Shown: positions 27,617-39,340, counted from the stretch's first letter. The stretch: 64,000 bases of DNA from Antarcticirhabdus aurantiaca (GCF_009765365.1 NZ_VTOM01000008.1:167812-231811); one strand, 5' to 3'. Made by a program: numbers and translations. The notes: a model not told the origin generated them from the sequence alone.

Positions 27617-28254
27617 TGCGGCGCGCGGCTCCCGTTCTTCTTCTCGTCATCGCCTTCGTGGCGGCCGTCTTCGCCGGCCGCGCCGGTTTCGGGCGCCTCG
27701 CGCTGAAAGCGGGGTTGCCGAACCTCGCCGCGCCGCTTCTCAACGATCCGGCGGCGCGCGGCGTCGCGCTCTACGAGGCCGAACGCTTCGCCGAGGCGGA
27801 CGCGGCCTTCACCGAAGCCGGACGCTCGCAGACCTTCAACCGCGCCCTGTCGCTCGCCGCGCTCGGCGACTACCCGCTCTCCCTCGCCTACTTCGACGCC
27901 GTGCTCTTCGCCGAGGCGACCGACGTCGAAGCCCGGCGCAACCGCGACCTCGTCGCCCGGCTCGTACCGCCGGTGATCGGCGAGGCCAATGCCATCGACG
28001 GCATTCCCGCCACCGCCGCGCGAGGTGAGGAGAGCGACGCCGCCTCGCATTCCGGTCCGACCCTGACCATGGGTGAGCAGGCCGAGCGGGTGCTGCGGCC
28101 GCGCGACGACAACAAGGCGACAGTCGCCAGCACCGACTGGCTGACGACGCTCGCGGACGAGCCCGGCACCTATCTGAAGCTGCGCTTCAAGGCCGAGTCG
28201 CAGCAGCGATTCGAGGACGGGCTCGCCGTGCCGCCGGAGGATACGCCGTGGTGA
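27616..28254 (+). CDS. TPR-like (BatC/BatE-type) anchored protein
   Basis: A 212-residue protein with an N-terminal membrane segment (residues 5-22) and a helical repeat-like part (ALYEAERFAEADAAFTEAG, AALGDYPLSLAYFDAVL) resembling tetratricopeptide units. The C-terminal 70 residues look disordered. TPR proteins in Bat operons are thought to scaffold the VWA proteins. Overlaps at both ends support coupled translation. Confidence 0.8.
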   Translation: MRRAAPVLLLVIAFVAAVFAGRAGFGRLALKAGLPNLAAPLLNDPAARGVALYEAERFAEADAAFTEAGRSQTFNRALSLAALGDYPLSLAYFDAVLFAEATDVEARRNRDLVARLVPPVIGEANAIDGIPATAARGEESDAASHSGPTLTMGEQAERVLRPRDDNKATVASTDWLTTLADEPGTYLKLRFKAESQQRFEDGLAVPPEDTPW

Positions 28255-29603
28255 ACCGCCTTCGCCTCCTTGCCTGCCTGCTGCTGATCGCGCTCGCCGG
28301 GCCCGCCGGCGCGCAGGGACTCGCCCCCGCGACCATCGCGCCGCCCCCGCAGACCCTGCCGCGCAACGCCGACCGCGACGGCAACCTCGCGGCGCCCGGA
28401 ACGGCGCCCGCAGGTCCGACCGTCGCGCCGGACCGGCCGGCGCCATCCGGTCCTGCGGCACCCGAGGCGCCACTCCTCGACCCCGAATCGGCCCGGCTGG
28501 AGCTGATCGTCGAGCAGCCGCATGCCGACACGCATGTCGAGGAGATGGTGCTGGTGCGCCTGCGCGGCGTCTATACCGTTGCCGTGGCGATCGAGGAGAT
28601 GAAGCAGCCGCCGCTCGTCAACTTCGGCTGGCAGCAGCTCGGCCGCGACAGCTGGACGAGCGCCTTCATCGACGGGAAGAAGCGCACCGTCTTCGAGCGG
28701 CGGCTCGCGCTTTATCCGAGCCGCCCCGGCCGGCTGGAGATCGGCGCCTTCACCCATCTCCTGACCGTCGCCGACGGGGCGCGGCGCGAGAAGCGCGCCG
28801 TCGTCTCGGCGCCCGTGGCGATCGAGGTCTCGCCCATTCCGCCGGACGCCGGCGGCTGGTGGCTGCCGGCGAGCCGGCTGAGCTATTCCGACGAATGGGA
28901 CCGCGATCCGTCGCGGCTTGCCAGCGGCGAGGTGGCTCGGCGCACGGTCACCATCGAGGCGGTGGGCGTGCCCGCCTCGCGCCTGCCGCCGCGCCCGAAG
29001 ATGCTGGCGGAATGGCTCATCACCTTCGCCGAGCCGGAGGAGCGCACGCAGGCGATCACGCCGGACGGGCCGGTCGCCAAGGTCGTCTGGCGCTGGCGCA
29101 TGCGTCCGGTCTCGTCGGAGCCGGGTCTTCTCGAGGCCTTCCACATCCCCTGGTACGACACGCAGGCGCGAGCGGTGCGCGACATTGTCCTGCGCAGTCA
29201 GCGCATCGCGCTGGAAGGCGTCCTGACCGAAGCGCCCGAGCCCGGAATCGGCGACCGTCTGGCGGACAACGCGCCGGTTCTCGCGGCGGCGGCCGGCTTC
29301 CTGCTGACGGGGGCCGTGCTCCTGCCCAGCCGCCGGCGGCTGCGGGAGACGGAGTGGAGGCGCCTCCTGCGGCGCCTGCCGGTCGCGCCCGAGCGGTTGC
29401 GGCTCGCGGCGGCCGTGCGGCGCGGCGACGCGATGACGGCGCGCGGCATCGTACGCCGGATGCTGGCGGAGGGAGCGACGGACGGGGAGGGGCAGGCGCG
29501 CGCGGCGCTTCGCCGGCTCGACGCGGCGCTGTTCGGGCGGGGAGGGCCGCCGCTGCGGGACGCGCTGGCCGATCTCGGCCGCGCGACGCGCCGCCTGCGC
29601 TGA
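28248..29603 (+). CDS. BatD-like secreted/anchored protein
   Basis: A 451-residue protein with a Sec signal (LLACLLLIALAGPAGAQG), a proline-rich linker, beta-rich BatD-like domains (LELIVEQPHADTHVEEMVLVRLRG; FGWQQLGRD), one membrane segment near residues 345-362, and a basic helical tail. It probably contributes periplasmic domains to the Bat complex. Two in-frame GTG codons compete as start: 28248 and 28251; the latter gives a GTGA overlap with the preceding stop. It is the last gene of the operon, followed by a hairpin. Confidence 0.82.
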   Translation: MVNRLRLLACLLLIALAGPAGAQGLAPATIAPPPQTLPRNADRDGNLAAPGTAPAGPTVAPDRPAPSGPAAPEAPLLDPESARLELIVEQPHADTHVEEMVLVRLRGVYTVAVAIEEMKQPPLVNFGWQQLGRDSWTSAFIDGKKRTVFERRLALYPSRPGRLEIGAFTHLLTVADGARREKRAVVSAPVAIEVSPIPPDAGGWWLPASRLSYSDEWDRDPSRLASGEVARRTVTIEAVGVPASRLPPRPKMLAEWLITFAEPEERTQAITPDGPVAKVVWRWRMRPVSSEPGLLEAFHIPWYDTQARAVRDIVLRSQRIALEGVLTEAPEPGIGDRLADNAPVLAAAAGFLLTGAVLLPSRRRLRETEWRRLLRRLPVAPERLRLAAAVRRGDAMTARGIVRRMLAEGATDGEGQARAALRRLDAALFGRGGPPLRDALADLGRATRRLR

Positions 29604-29616
29604 CCCCCGGACATGC

Positions 29617-29654
29617 GAAAGGCCGGGGCGCCCAGATGCGCCGCCGGCCCTTTC
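29617..29654. terminator. bidirectional hairpin between Bat operon and four-Cys gene
   Basis: GAAAGGCCGGGGCG on the left pairs, with one bulge, with CGCCGGCCCTTTC on the right; A/T-rich edges on both sides suit termination from either direction. It lies between two convergent genes (stops 29603 and 29682). Confidence 0.65.
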
Positions 29655-29681
29655 ATGCGACCCCGAATGGGATCGACGGGG

Positions 29682-29888
29682 TCAGTTGACCGTCGTGCCG
29701 GTCTCGAAGTGGCCGCACCAGTCGGACTTCGCCACGATCGGCCAGAGACCGTGGGAATCCGGCTCCGGCTGCGTCACCGGCGGGTTGAAGCGGCACAGGC
29801 CGGCTTCGGCGTCGGCGTGCTGGCCGTTGGCGGCGTGGTCGTCGAAGTAGGTGCACTTCTTGCAGGCGGCTTCGCTGTGAACCGACAT
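29682..29888 (-). CDS. small four-cysteine protein, putative metal binding
   Basis: A 68-residue protein with cysteines at 9 and 12 (CKKC), 32 and 58 plus several histidines, a spacing that suits a zinc or iron-sulfur site. No signal peptide. It is divergent from rirA, and three Irr-box-like palindromes lie in the shared spacer, the nearest 72 bp from its start, so iron status may control it. I do not recognise the family; an iron-linked role is inference from context. Confidence 0.75.
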   Translation of the reverse strand: MSVHSEAACKKCTYFDDHAANGQHADAEAGLCRFNPPVTQPEPDSHGLWPIVAKSDWCGHFETGTTVN

Positions 29889-29959
29889 GATCCGTTCCTT
29901 CCAGTGTTTGGGCGACCGATCCGGTGCCCGCCGATCGCTCGGGCCTCGCGACCCGCTCT

Positions 29960-29976
29960 CTTAGAATGCTTCCAAG
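29960..29976. promoter_or_regulatory. Irr-box-like palindrome 1
   Basis: CTTAGAA-TGC-TTCCAAG, a 7-3-7 palindrome with one mismatch, resembling the iron control element TTTAGAA-N3-TTCTAAA bound by Irr in Rhizobiales. It lies 72 bp upstream of the four-cysteine gene. Confidence 0.6.
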
Positions 29977-29994
29977 GTAGCAAACCCGTTTGGG

Positions 29995-30011
29995 TTTGGA
30001 AAGGTTCCAAA
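29995..30011. promoter_or_regulatory. Irr-box-like palindrome 2
   Basis: TTTGGAA-AGG-TTCCAAA, a perfect 7-3-7 palindrome that differs from the iron control element by one symmetric A to G change. Its centre is 35 bp from that of palindrome 1, between three and four helical turns. Confidence 0.6.
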
Positions 30012-30108
30012 CTGGCCTTCGACGCGGAATCTCGCGCTGCGCGTGAGTTCCTGGAAGTGCCTGCCAAGCTCGGCGAAGGGTTCGCATCGAGCCTGCCTCT
30101 TCCAAATG

Positions 30109-30125
30109 ACCTAGAACGCTTCTAA
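30109..30125. promoter_or_regulatory. Irr-box-like palindrome 3
   Basis: CCTAGAA-CGC-TTCTAAA, closest of the three to the iron control element consensus on its right arm. It ends 115 bp before the rirA start. The remaining spacer between 30126 and 30240 shows no other motif apart from the GGAGGCCGGA ribosome site. Confidence 0.65.
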
Positions 30126-30240
30126 ATCAGATGAACGCTCGCCCGGAGCTCGCCGGTGATTCGGTGAAGCAGGGGCGGGCCGTCGACGACAGCGATGGCC
30201 GATCGGCGCGCGATGCGCCGGGTCGGCATGGGAGGCCGGA

Positions 30241-30729
30241 ATGCGGCTCACGAGCCAGACGAACTATGCGATCCGCATCCTGATGTACTGCGCGGCCAAC
30301 GAAGGCCGGCTCAGCCGCATCCGCGAGATCGCCGCGGCCAATTCCGCCTCCGAGCTCTTCATGTTCAAGATCCTGCCGCCCCTCGTCGAGGCGCGGATGA
30401 TCGAGACCGTGCGCGGCCGCAACGGCGGCATCCGCCTCGGGCGGCCGCCCGCGGAGATCAACCTGCGCCACGTGGTCGAGGCGACGGAAGACAACTTCAC
30501 CTTGGCCGAGTGCTTCGAGACGGGCCGCATGGACTGCCCGCTGATCGACAGCTGCGAGCTGAACGCGGCGCTGCACAAGGCGCTGGAAGCCTTCCTATCG
30601 GCGCTGGCCGCCTACACGATCGCCGACCTCGTGCGCGATCCGTCCTTTATGCGCCGCCGCCTGGGGATCCCGGCACCGGATCTCGCCGCGATGCGAGCGC
30701 CGGCCGCGGCTCCGCCCGCGGTCGCATGA
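30241..30729 (+). CDS. rirA: iron-responsive Rrf2-family regulator RirA
   Basis: Represses iron-uptake genes when iron is sufficient, sensing through an Fe-S cluster. The 162-residue protein begins with the Rrf2 winged helix (MRLTSQTNYAIRILMYCA; RGRNGGIRLGRPP) and has cysteines at exactly 91, 99 and 105 (ECFETGRMDC...DSCEL), the ligands known for rhizobial RirA. ATG 30241 directly follows GGAGGCCGGA. Irr-box-like sites upstream suggest cross-control by Irr. The last 83 bp overlap, tail to tail, the phospholipase D family gene. Confidence 0.95.
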   Translation: MRLTSQTNYAIRILMYCAANEGRLSRIREIAAANSASELFMFKILPPLVEARMIETVRGRNGGIRLGRPPAEINLRHVVEATEDNFTLAECFETGRMDCPLIDSCELNAALHKALEAFLSALAAYTIADLVRDPSFMRRRLGIPAPDLAAMRAPAAAPPAVA

Positions 30730-32194
30730 TCGTCGAGAACCGGCGCGCCAGCGCCTTGAGCGGCCGGGGCGGGCGCTCGGGATCGACGAGGTCGGCCTCG
30801 GCCAGGGCCTGATCGAGGACGTCGAGGTCGCGGGCCTGCAGCGGCTGGAGCCGCCGCGTCTCGCTCGCGAAGCCGTCCACCGCCCGCACCAGCGATCCCC
30901 CGCGCGCGACGGCGTCCGCGATCGTTTCCGGCGCGAGGCCGAGATGCTCGGCGAGAAGATCGTCCCGCACGCCCGCGATTTGCGCCTCGAGCGCCGCGGC
31001 CATTGCCTCGTCCGGCATCAGCGCGGCGTCGACCGACAGGTCGCATTCCGTGTCGAAGCCCATCGAGCGGTTGTTGAAGTTGGCCGAGCCGATCTTCAGG
31101 ACGCGGTCGTCGACGATCATGATCTTGGCGTGGACGTAGATCGCGACGCCGCCGGCCGTCACCGGGTGGAACAGGCGGAACCGGCCGTGATGGTCGGCCC
31201 GGCGCATCAGCGCCAGGAGCTTGACCCGGGCCGCGCCCATCGTCGCTTCTTCCAGCCAGCCTTCCTGCGAGTGCGGATTGATCATCAGGATCTCGGGACC
31301 GTCCGGCTCGGCGAGCCGCGCGGCCATGGCCTCGGCGATGCGCCGCGAGGCGAAGTACTGGTTCTCCACGAAGATGGTGCGCTTCGCCCCCGCGATCATC
31401 GCGAGCGTCATGGCCTCGATCTCCGACACCTGCGCGAAGGCGCCGAAGGCGCCGGCGGTGCGGGAGATGCCGACGGGGACTCCGCGCGCGAGCGGCGTCA
31501 CGCTGTCCGGCCAGAGATCTTCCAGCCGGTCGTCGTCGGCCGGGGGAGGCGGGGCGTCCGGCGCCTTGCCCGTCGCGCGGCTCCAGCGCTCGCGCGCGAG
31601 GTCGCCGAGCGCCCGCGCGGCCGGGCCGTCGACGCAGGTCGTCGCGTCGTGCCAGGGCTGCAGCAGCGCGCCGCGCCGCCCGGGTGCCCGGCGCCTCGGC
31701 TCGACGTCGCGGTGCGCGCGGGTGTCCCAGCGCCCCATGGTGATGTCGATGCCGCCGCAGAAGGCGAGGGCGTCGTCGATCACGACGATCTTCTGGTGGT
31801 GGCTCGCCGCGACGGGATGGGCGGCGTCGAGCTTGAGCCGCACGCGGCTCGCTCCGCTCATCCAGCGCAGGACGTAGAGCGGCGTTTCGCCCCGCGAGAG
31901 CGTGTTGATGATGCCGAGGTTCCACTTGAGGATCGAGACGTCGAGTTCGGGATTGCGCTCGACGATCCATTCGAGGAACTCGCCGAGTTCGTTCGGCCCC
32001 TCCAGCGTCGCGCCCTCCGGCTCGATGGCGACGCGCGTGTCGAAGTCCCAGCCGATCATCGCGACCGAGCGGCGAGCCTTCAGGATCGCCTCCTTCAGCG
32101 CGCGGTAATAGTCCGCGCCGTCGACGATCACGGCGAAGCGGGCCGCGGCCTCGATGCGCCAGCAGGTGCGGCCGGGGTCGAGGAGCTGGCTCAA
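30647..32194 (-). CDS. phospholipase D family (cardiolipin-synthase-like) protein
   Basis: A 515-residue protein with two HKD sites: SHHQKIVVIDD in the N-terminal half and VHAKIMIVDDRVLKIGSANFNNRS in the C-terminal half. This architecture hydrolyses or transfers phosphatidyl groups; no membrane helix is seen, unlike classical cardiolipin synthase. The best start is TTG 32194, which overlaps the stop of the SRAP gene (TTGA) and gives the family-like N-terminus LSQLLDPGRTCWRI. The C-terminus overlaps rirA by 83 bp on the opposite strand. Substrate unknown. Confidence 0.85.
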   Translation of the reverse strand: MSQLLDPGRTCWRIEAAARFAVIVDGADYYRALKEAILKARRSVAMIGWDFDTRVAIEPEGATLEGPNELGEFLEWIVERNPELDVSILKWNLGIINTLSRGETPLYVLRWMSGASRVRLKLDAAHPVAASHHQKIVVIDDALAFCGGIDITMGRWDTRAHRDVEPRRRAPGRRGALLQPWHDATTCVDGPAARALGDLARERWSRATGKAPDAPPPPADDDRLEDLWPDSVTPLARGVPVGISRTAGAFGAFAQVSEIEAMTLAMIAGAKRTIFVENQYFASRRIAEAMAARLAEPDGPEILMINPHSQEGWLEEATMGAARVKLLALMRRADHHGRFRLFHPVTAGGVAIYVHAKIMIVDDRVLKIGSANFNNRSMGFDTECDLSVDAALMPDEAMAAALEAQIAGVRDDLLAEHLGLAPETIADAVARGGSLVRAVDGFASETRRLQPLQARDLDVLDQALAEADLVDPERPPRPLKALARRFSTIMRPRAEPRPALASRRDPVPGSPGGGA

Positions 32195-32856
32195 GGCCCG
32201 TCCTCTCCGCCGTTCCCCTCGTCCTTGCGCTCGCCGCGCGCGACGATCCGGAGCGTGCCGTCGGGCAGGGGCCGCTGAAGCGCCTTGGCGTCCTCCCAGT
32301 CGCCCTCCAGCCAAAGGTCCATCTGCTCGGGCTCGGTGAGGATCACCGGCATGGCCTTGGGATGCACCGGCTTCACCTCGGCATTGGCGTCGGTGGTCAG
32401 AAAGCCGAAGAGCCGGTGGCGCCCCTCGACGGGATCGCTCTTGGGGCCGCGCGTGCCGGTCCACTCCGTCCAGAGGCCGGCGAAGGCGAAGAGCGGGCGC
32501 TCCTCGTCGAGCGCGAACCAGGTCGGCGTCTTTCGCGGCTTGGTGTCTTCGTATTCGCAGAAGGAACTGGCGGGCACGAGGCAGCGATGCGATACGCCCA
32601 GCCATCGCCGCCAATGCGGCGAGGCGGTGTTGCGCACGTTCGTCACCGGCGCTTCGCCGGTTGCCTTCGGCCCCGGCAGGCCCCAGCGCAAAAGGTCGAG
32701 GACGCGGGTGCCCGAGGCGTCGCAGCCCACCACCGGCGCCATCTGATCAGGGAAGACGCCGGGAAGGCGCGGCAGGTTGCCCGTGCGGTCGCCGGTCGCC
32801 CGGGCGAAGCGCCGGATCGCTTCCTGGTTCGTGGTGATCGAGTAGAGATTGCACAT
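32191..32856 (-). CDS. SOS response-associated peptidase (SRAP/YedK-like)
   Basis: SRAP proteins crosslink covalently to abasic sites in single-stranded DNA through Cys2. The 221-residue product begins MCNLYS with that cysteine, and shows the Asn in VTNVRNTASP, Glu in ASSFCEYED and His in VHPKAMPVIL that complete the site. Processing of Met1 exposes Cys2. The stop is coupled to the downstream phospholipase D gene. No LexA box was noticed upstream. Confidence 0.93.
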   Translation of the reverse strand: MCNLYSITTNQEAIRRFARATGDRTGNLPRLPGVFPDQMAPVVGCDASGTRVLDLLRWGLPGPKATGEAPVTNVRNTASPHWRRWLGVSHRCLVPASSFCEYEDTKPRKTPTWFALDEERPLFAFAGLWTEWTGTRGPKSDPVEGRHRLFGFLTTDANAEVKPVHPKAMPVILTEPEQMDLWLEGDWEDAKALQRPLPDGTLRIVARGERKDEGNGGEDGP

Positions 32857-32934
32857 ACCGGGAGGAATGTAGCGGCGCCCGCCGCCGCGTGTATGGAGGC
32901 GGGCCGCCTTGCTCCCCGCTTTTTGCCGGGCGCG

Positions 32935-33417
32935 TCAGGCCCGGTGGTAGGGGTGGCCCGACAGGATCGTCACGGCGCGGTAGAGCTGCTCGGCGAGGAG
33001 GATGCGGGCGATCTGGTGGGGGAAGGTCATGCGTCCGAAGGACAGGACCAGCGCCGCCTCGGAGCGGAGGGTCTCGTCGAAGCCGTCCGGGCCGCCGATG
33101 CAGAAGACCATGTCCCGCACGCCGCCTTCGAGGCGGCTGGCGATCTCGCCGGCAAAGGCTTCCGAGCCGAGGCTGCGGCCGGTCTCGTCGAAGCAGACGA
33201 GGACGCACCTGTCCGGCAGCGCCGCGCGGAACTGCGCCGCCTCCTCGCGCTTGCGCTCGGGTGCCGTTCCGCCGCGCGATTCCGGCCACTCCTTCGTGCC
33301 GGCATAGTCGAGGCCGAGCGCGCCGCCGCTCTTCTTCAAGCGGTCGAGATAGCGCTCGCAGAGCTCGCGCTCCGGGCCGGCCTTCATCCGCCCGATGGCC
33401 GCGGTGGTCAGCCGCAC
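32935..33417 (-). CDS. rlmH: 23S rRNA pseudouridine-1915 N3-methyltransferase RlmH
   Basis: Methylates pseudouridine 1915 in helix 69 of 23S rRNA of assembled ribosomes. The 160-residue SPOUT protein shows VLVCFDETGRSLGSEAFA, the SAM-knot motif FCIGGPDGF and the C-terminal LLAEQLYRAVTILSGHPYHRA. The start is GTG 33417, giving MRLTTAAIGRMKAGPE as in homologues. It lies 46 bp after rsfS, as is usual in this group. Confidence 0.96.
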   Translation of the reverse strand: MRLTTAAIGRMKAGPERELCERYLDRLKKSGGALGLDYAGTKEWPESRGGTAPERKREEAAQFRAALPDRCVLVCFDETGRSLGSEAFAGEIASRLEGGVRDMVFCIGGPDGFDETLRSEAALVLSFGRMTFPHQIARILLAEQLYRAVTILSGHPYHRA

Positions 33418-33463
33418 GGGAATGCCCCGCGCGCCGCCATGCCCGATGTCGCGTCCACTGGGT

Positions 33464-33868
33464 TCAGTGGACGGTCGAGTCGCCCGCGTCGCCCACGGTC
33501 CACATCTTCTCGAGGTTGTAGAAGGCGCGGACTTCGGGACGGAAGATGTGGACGATGATGTCGCCCGTGTCGATCAGCACCCAGTCGCCGTTGTTCAGGC
33601 CTTCGACCTTGGCATTGCCGAAGCCGTTGTCCTTGAGGTCGGAGAGGAGATGCTCGGCGACGGCCGTGACGTGGCGATGGGATCGTCCGGACACGACCAC
33701 CATGTGGTCGGCGAGCGGGCTCTTGCCCCTCATGTCGATCGAGACGATGTCCTCGCCCTTGGAGTCATCCAGGCTGCGGACGACGAGTTCGATGGCGCGC
33801 GCCACGGACGAACCCGCATCCTCGGCGGCGGTTGAAGGAGCGGCCACAGGGGCGTCCTTCGCATCCAA
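33464..33868 (-). CDS. rsfS: ribosome silencing factor RsfS
   Basis: Binds ribosomal protein L14 and blocks subunit joining when nutrients are short. Conserved parts are ELVVRSLDDSKGEDIVSIDMRGKSPLADHMVVVSGRS (positions about 27-63) and DTGDIIVHIFRPEVRAFYNLEKMW. The frame is open from a TTG at 33868 (134 residues), but GTG codons at 33847 and 33805 are possible starts; homologues begin near the last one. The start is therefore uncertain while the gene is not. Confidence 0.93.
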   Translation of the reverse strand: MDAKDAPVAAPSTAAEDAGSSVARAIELVVRSLDDSKGEDIVSIDMRGKSPLADHMVVVSGRSHRHVTAVAEHLLSDLKDNGFGNAKVEGLNNGDWVLIDTGDIIVHIFRPEVRAFYNLEKMWTVGDAGDSTVH

Positions 33869-33964
33869 AGCAGGTCTCAGCTTCGTTTTCCCTTTCGGAA
33901 ACGTCGTGGCACCGAGACGATCTCGGGCTCACGATCAAAAGATAGGCACCGACAGGCGACGGTT

Positions 33965-34600
33965 TCAAGACAGTGAATCTTGCAGCCGCCGAAGAGTCGT
34001 GGACGACTGGGCCGAGCGCGGTCCGGTGAGGAACACCCAGGCCGGTGGATCGAGGCTCGCGAGGCGCGCGGCGTCCCGTTCCGGGATGCGATGCCCCTCC
34101 AGCCGAAGAGCGGCGGGCGAGGACAGGACCGACAGCGTCGAGCCCGGCCGATCGACGACGGCGAGCGGCATCATGGCCGCGATCCGCTTCCAGTCCTGCC
34201 ACCGATGAAAGGAGCGCAGCGAATCCGCGCCCATGATCCAGACGAAGCGGGCGTTCGGCCGGCGCGAGGTGACGAGCTCCAGCGTGTCGGCCGTGTAGCG
34301 GATGCGGTGGGCCGCCTCGAAGGCGGTGACGACGATGCGCCGGTCGCCGCCGACGAGCGCGCGCGACAGGGCGACCCGCTCGCTCAAGGGCGCGAGGCGG
34401 CCGTGGTCCTTCAAGGGATTGCCGGGCGTGACGATCCACCACAGCCGGTCGAGCCGAAGCCGGCGAAGGACGACGCGCGCGACGAGGCGGTGGCCCTCAT
34501 GCGGCGGGTCGAAGGAGCCGCCGAAGAGCCCGATCCGTTGCCCCGGCGGGGCCGGCGGCAGGCGCAGCGCCGTCCGCAGCTCCGCATCCCGGCTCGTCAC
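33965..34600 (-). CDS. nadD: nicotinate-mononucleotide adenylyltransferase NadD
   Basis: Adenylates nicotinate mononucleotide to deamido-NAD in NAD synthesis. The 211-residue enzyme has the nucleotidyltransferase motif [14 protein letters not shown] (residues 24-37) and [19 protein letters not shown], and the ISSTxLR-like ending appears as QSSTTLRR. The start GTG 34600 overlaps the proA stop (GTGA). Confidence 0.95.
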   Translation of the reverse strand: MTSRDAELRTALRLPPAPPGQRIGLFGGSFDPPHEGHRLVARVVLRRLRLDRLWWIVTPGNPLKDHGRLAPLSERVALSRALVGGDRRIVVTAFEAAHRIRYTADTLELVTSRRPNARFVWIMGADSLRSFHRWQDWKRIAAMMPLAVVDRPGSTLSVLSSPAALRLEGHRIPERDAARLASLDPPAWVFLTGPRSAQSSTTLRRLQDSLS

Positions 34601-35880
34601 GGCCTGATCTGGCCGGTGCCGCGGACGCGGTAGTTGAAGCTCGTCAGCTGCTCGACGCCGACGGGGCCGCGGGCGTGCATCTTGCCCGTCGCGATGCCGA
34701 TCTCGCCGCCGAAGCCGAACTCGCCGCCGTCGGCGAACTGCGTCGAGGCGTTGTGGAGGAGGATCGCGGAATCGATCGACGACAGGAAGCGCTCGGCCAC
34801 CGCCTCGTCGTCCGCGACGATCGCCTCGGTGTGGTGCGAGGAATGGCGCTCGATGTGCTGGATGGCGCCGTCGACGCCGTCGACGAGCGCGACGGAGATG
34901 ATCGCGTCGAGATATTCCGTGTCGAAGTCGGCCTCTGTCGCGGGACGGGCGTCGGGCCAGAGCGCGCGGACCTCGTCCGTGCCGCGGACCTCGCAGCCGC
35001 GGAGGCTGAGCGCGTCGAGGACGGGCGGAAGGAGGCGGCTTGCGTCGCGCCGGTCGACGAGCAGCGTTTCGGCGGCGCCGCAGACGCCGGTGCGGCGCAT
35101 CTTGGCGTTGGTCGCGACCTCGACGGCCATGGCAAGGTCGGCCGTGGCGTCGAGATAAACGTGGCAGAGGCCTTCGAGGTGGGCGAAGACGGGCACGCGC
35201 GCCTCGCCCTGCACGCGCTCCACCAGCGAGCGCCCGCCGCGCGGCACGATGACGTCGATGGCGCCGCCGAGGCCCCGCAGCATCGCGCCGACGGCGGCGC
35301 GGTCGCGGGTCGGCACGATCTGGATGGCGTCGGCGGGCAGGTTCGCCGCCTCAAGGCCCGCCCGCAGCGCTTCGCCGATGGCGGCGGAGGAGGCCGCGGA
35401 GTCCGAGCCGCCGCGCAGGATCACGGCGTTGCCGGCCTTGAGGCACAGCGCACCGGCGTCGGCCGTGACGTTGGGCCGGCTCTCGTAGATGACCCCGATC
35501 ACGCCGAGGGGCGTGCGCACGCGGGCGATGCGCAGGCCGTTGGGGCGCGTCCACTCCGCGGTGACGGCGCCGACCGGGTCGGGCAGGGCGGCGACCTCGC
35601 GCAAGGCTTCGGCGATGCCGGCGAGGCGCTTGTCGTCGAGGCGCAGGCGGTCGATGAAGGAGGCGGCCATGCCGGCCTCTTCCGCGCGGGCGACGTCCTC
35701 GGCATTGGCGGCGAGAATGCCGGCGCTTCGCGCCTCGATCGCGTCGGCCATGGCGCGCAGGGCCGCGTCCTTGGCGGCGGAGGGGGCGGTCGCGAGGATG
35801 CGGGCGGCGGCCCGGGCGCGGGCGCCGAGGTCGGCCATCAGGGCGTGGATGTCGGTCGTGTCTGCGGCTTGGTCGAGCAT
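34597..35880 (-). CDS. proA: glutamate-5-semialdehyde dehydrogenase ProA
   Basis: Reduces gamma-glutamyl phosphate to the semialdehyde with NADPH in proline synthesis, working directly on the unstable product of ProB. The 427-residue ALDH-fold protein shows [41 protein letters not shown] and the catalytic cysteine in [15 protein letters not shown]. It starts at ATG 35880, 27 bp after proB, and overlaps nadD by 4 bp. Confidence 0.97.
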   Translation of the reverse strand: MLDQAADTTDIHALMADLGARARAAARILATAPSAAKDAALRAMADAIEARSAGILAANAEDVARAEEAGMAASFIDRLRLDDKRLAGIAEALREVAALPDPVGAVTAEWTRPNGLRIARVRTPLGVIGVIYESRPNVTADAGALCLKAGNAVILRGGSDSAASSAAIGEALRAGLEAANLPADAIQIVPTRDRAAVGAMLRGLGGAIDVIVPRGGRSLVERVQGEARVPVFAHLEGLCHVYLDATADLAMAVEVATNAKMRRTGVCGAAETLLVDRRDASRLLPPVLDALSLRGCEVRGTDEVRALWPDARPATEADFDTEYLDAIISVALVDGVDGAIQHIERHSSHHTEAIVADDEAVAERFLSSIDSAILLHNASTQFADGGEFGFGGEIGIATGKMHARGPVGVEQLTSFNYRVRGTGQIRP

Positions 35881-35907
35881 GGCTTCGTCACCGGCAAAGG
35901 GATGAGA

Positions 35908-38724
<2,817 letters not shown>

Positions 38725-38728
<4 letters not shown>

Positions 38729-39321
38729 GAGGCCTTGCCCCAGCGCTTCAGCGCTTCCCAGGCGCGGCGGTCGAGGTCGTAGCACTCGGCCGAGACGCGG
38801 CCGTCGACGCGCGAGGTCACGAAGCCGAGCCGGCGCATCTGGAAGCCGCACTTCTCGATCACCCGGCGCGAGGCGCCGTTGATGACGCGGCAGCTCGCGG
38901 TGACGGCGGCGATCCCGGTGTTGCGCGAGAAGGCCTCGTCGATCATCGCCTGCGCGGCTTCCGTGGCATAGCCCCGGCCCCAGTGCTCGCGCCCGATCCA
39001 GTAGCCGAGCTCGGTGGAGCGATCCTCGCGGCAGTCGGAGAGCGAGCAGACGCCGAAGAAGCGGTCCGTGCGCCCGCAGGCCACCGCCCGCACGAAGGCG
39101 TCCTCGGCCCTTACCGACGCGATGAACGCTTCGGCGTCTTCGAGCCCGTAGGGGTGCGGCACGGAGGAGGTCATCGCCGCGAGCGCGCGGTCGTTGGCCT
39201 GCCGCGCGAGCTCCGGCGCGTCAGCCGGACTGAGCGGCCGCAGGAGAAGCCGCCCGGTGCGGATCGAACCGCCGGGAAAGCGACATTCGGGCTCGTCGTC
39301 AGGTGGGGACTCGGGCGCCAT
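38725..39321 (-). CDS. GNAT acetyltransferase, RimJ/RimL type
   Basis: A 198-residue acetyl-CoA dependent transferase with TGRLLLRPLSPADAPELAR, ELGYWIGREHWGRGYATEAAQAMIDEAF (the acetyl-CoA binding Q/RxxGxG/A variant) and RVIEKCGFQMRR. RimJ/RimL relatives acetylate N-termini of ribosomal proteins, and the position between rpmA and obgE fits a link with ribosomes, though substrates are unproven. It ends in a GTGA overlap with the lipoprotein gene. A terminator-like hairpin separates it from rpmA. Confidence 0.88.
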
Positions 39322-39340
39322 GGAACAGGTCCTTCCGGGA

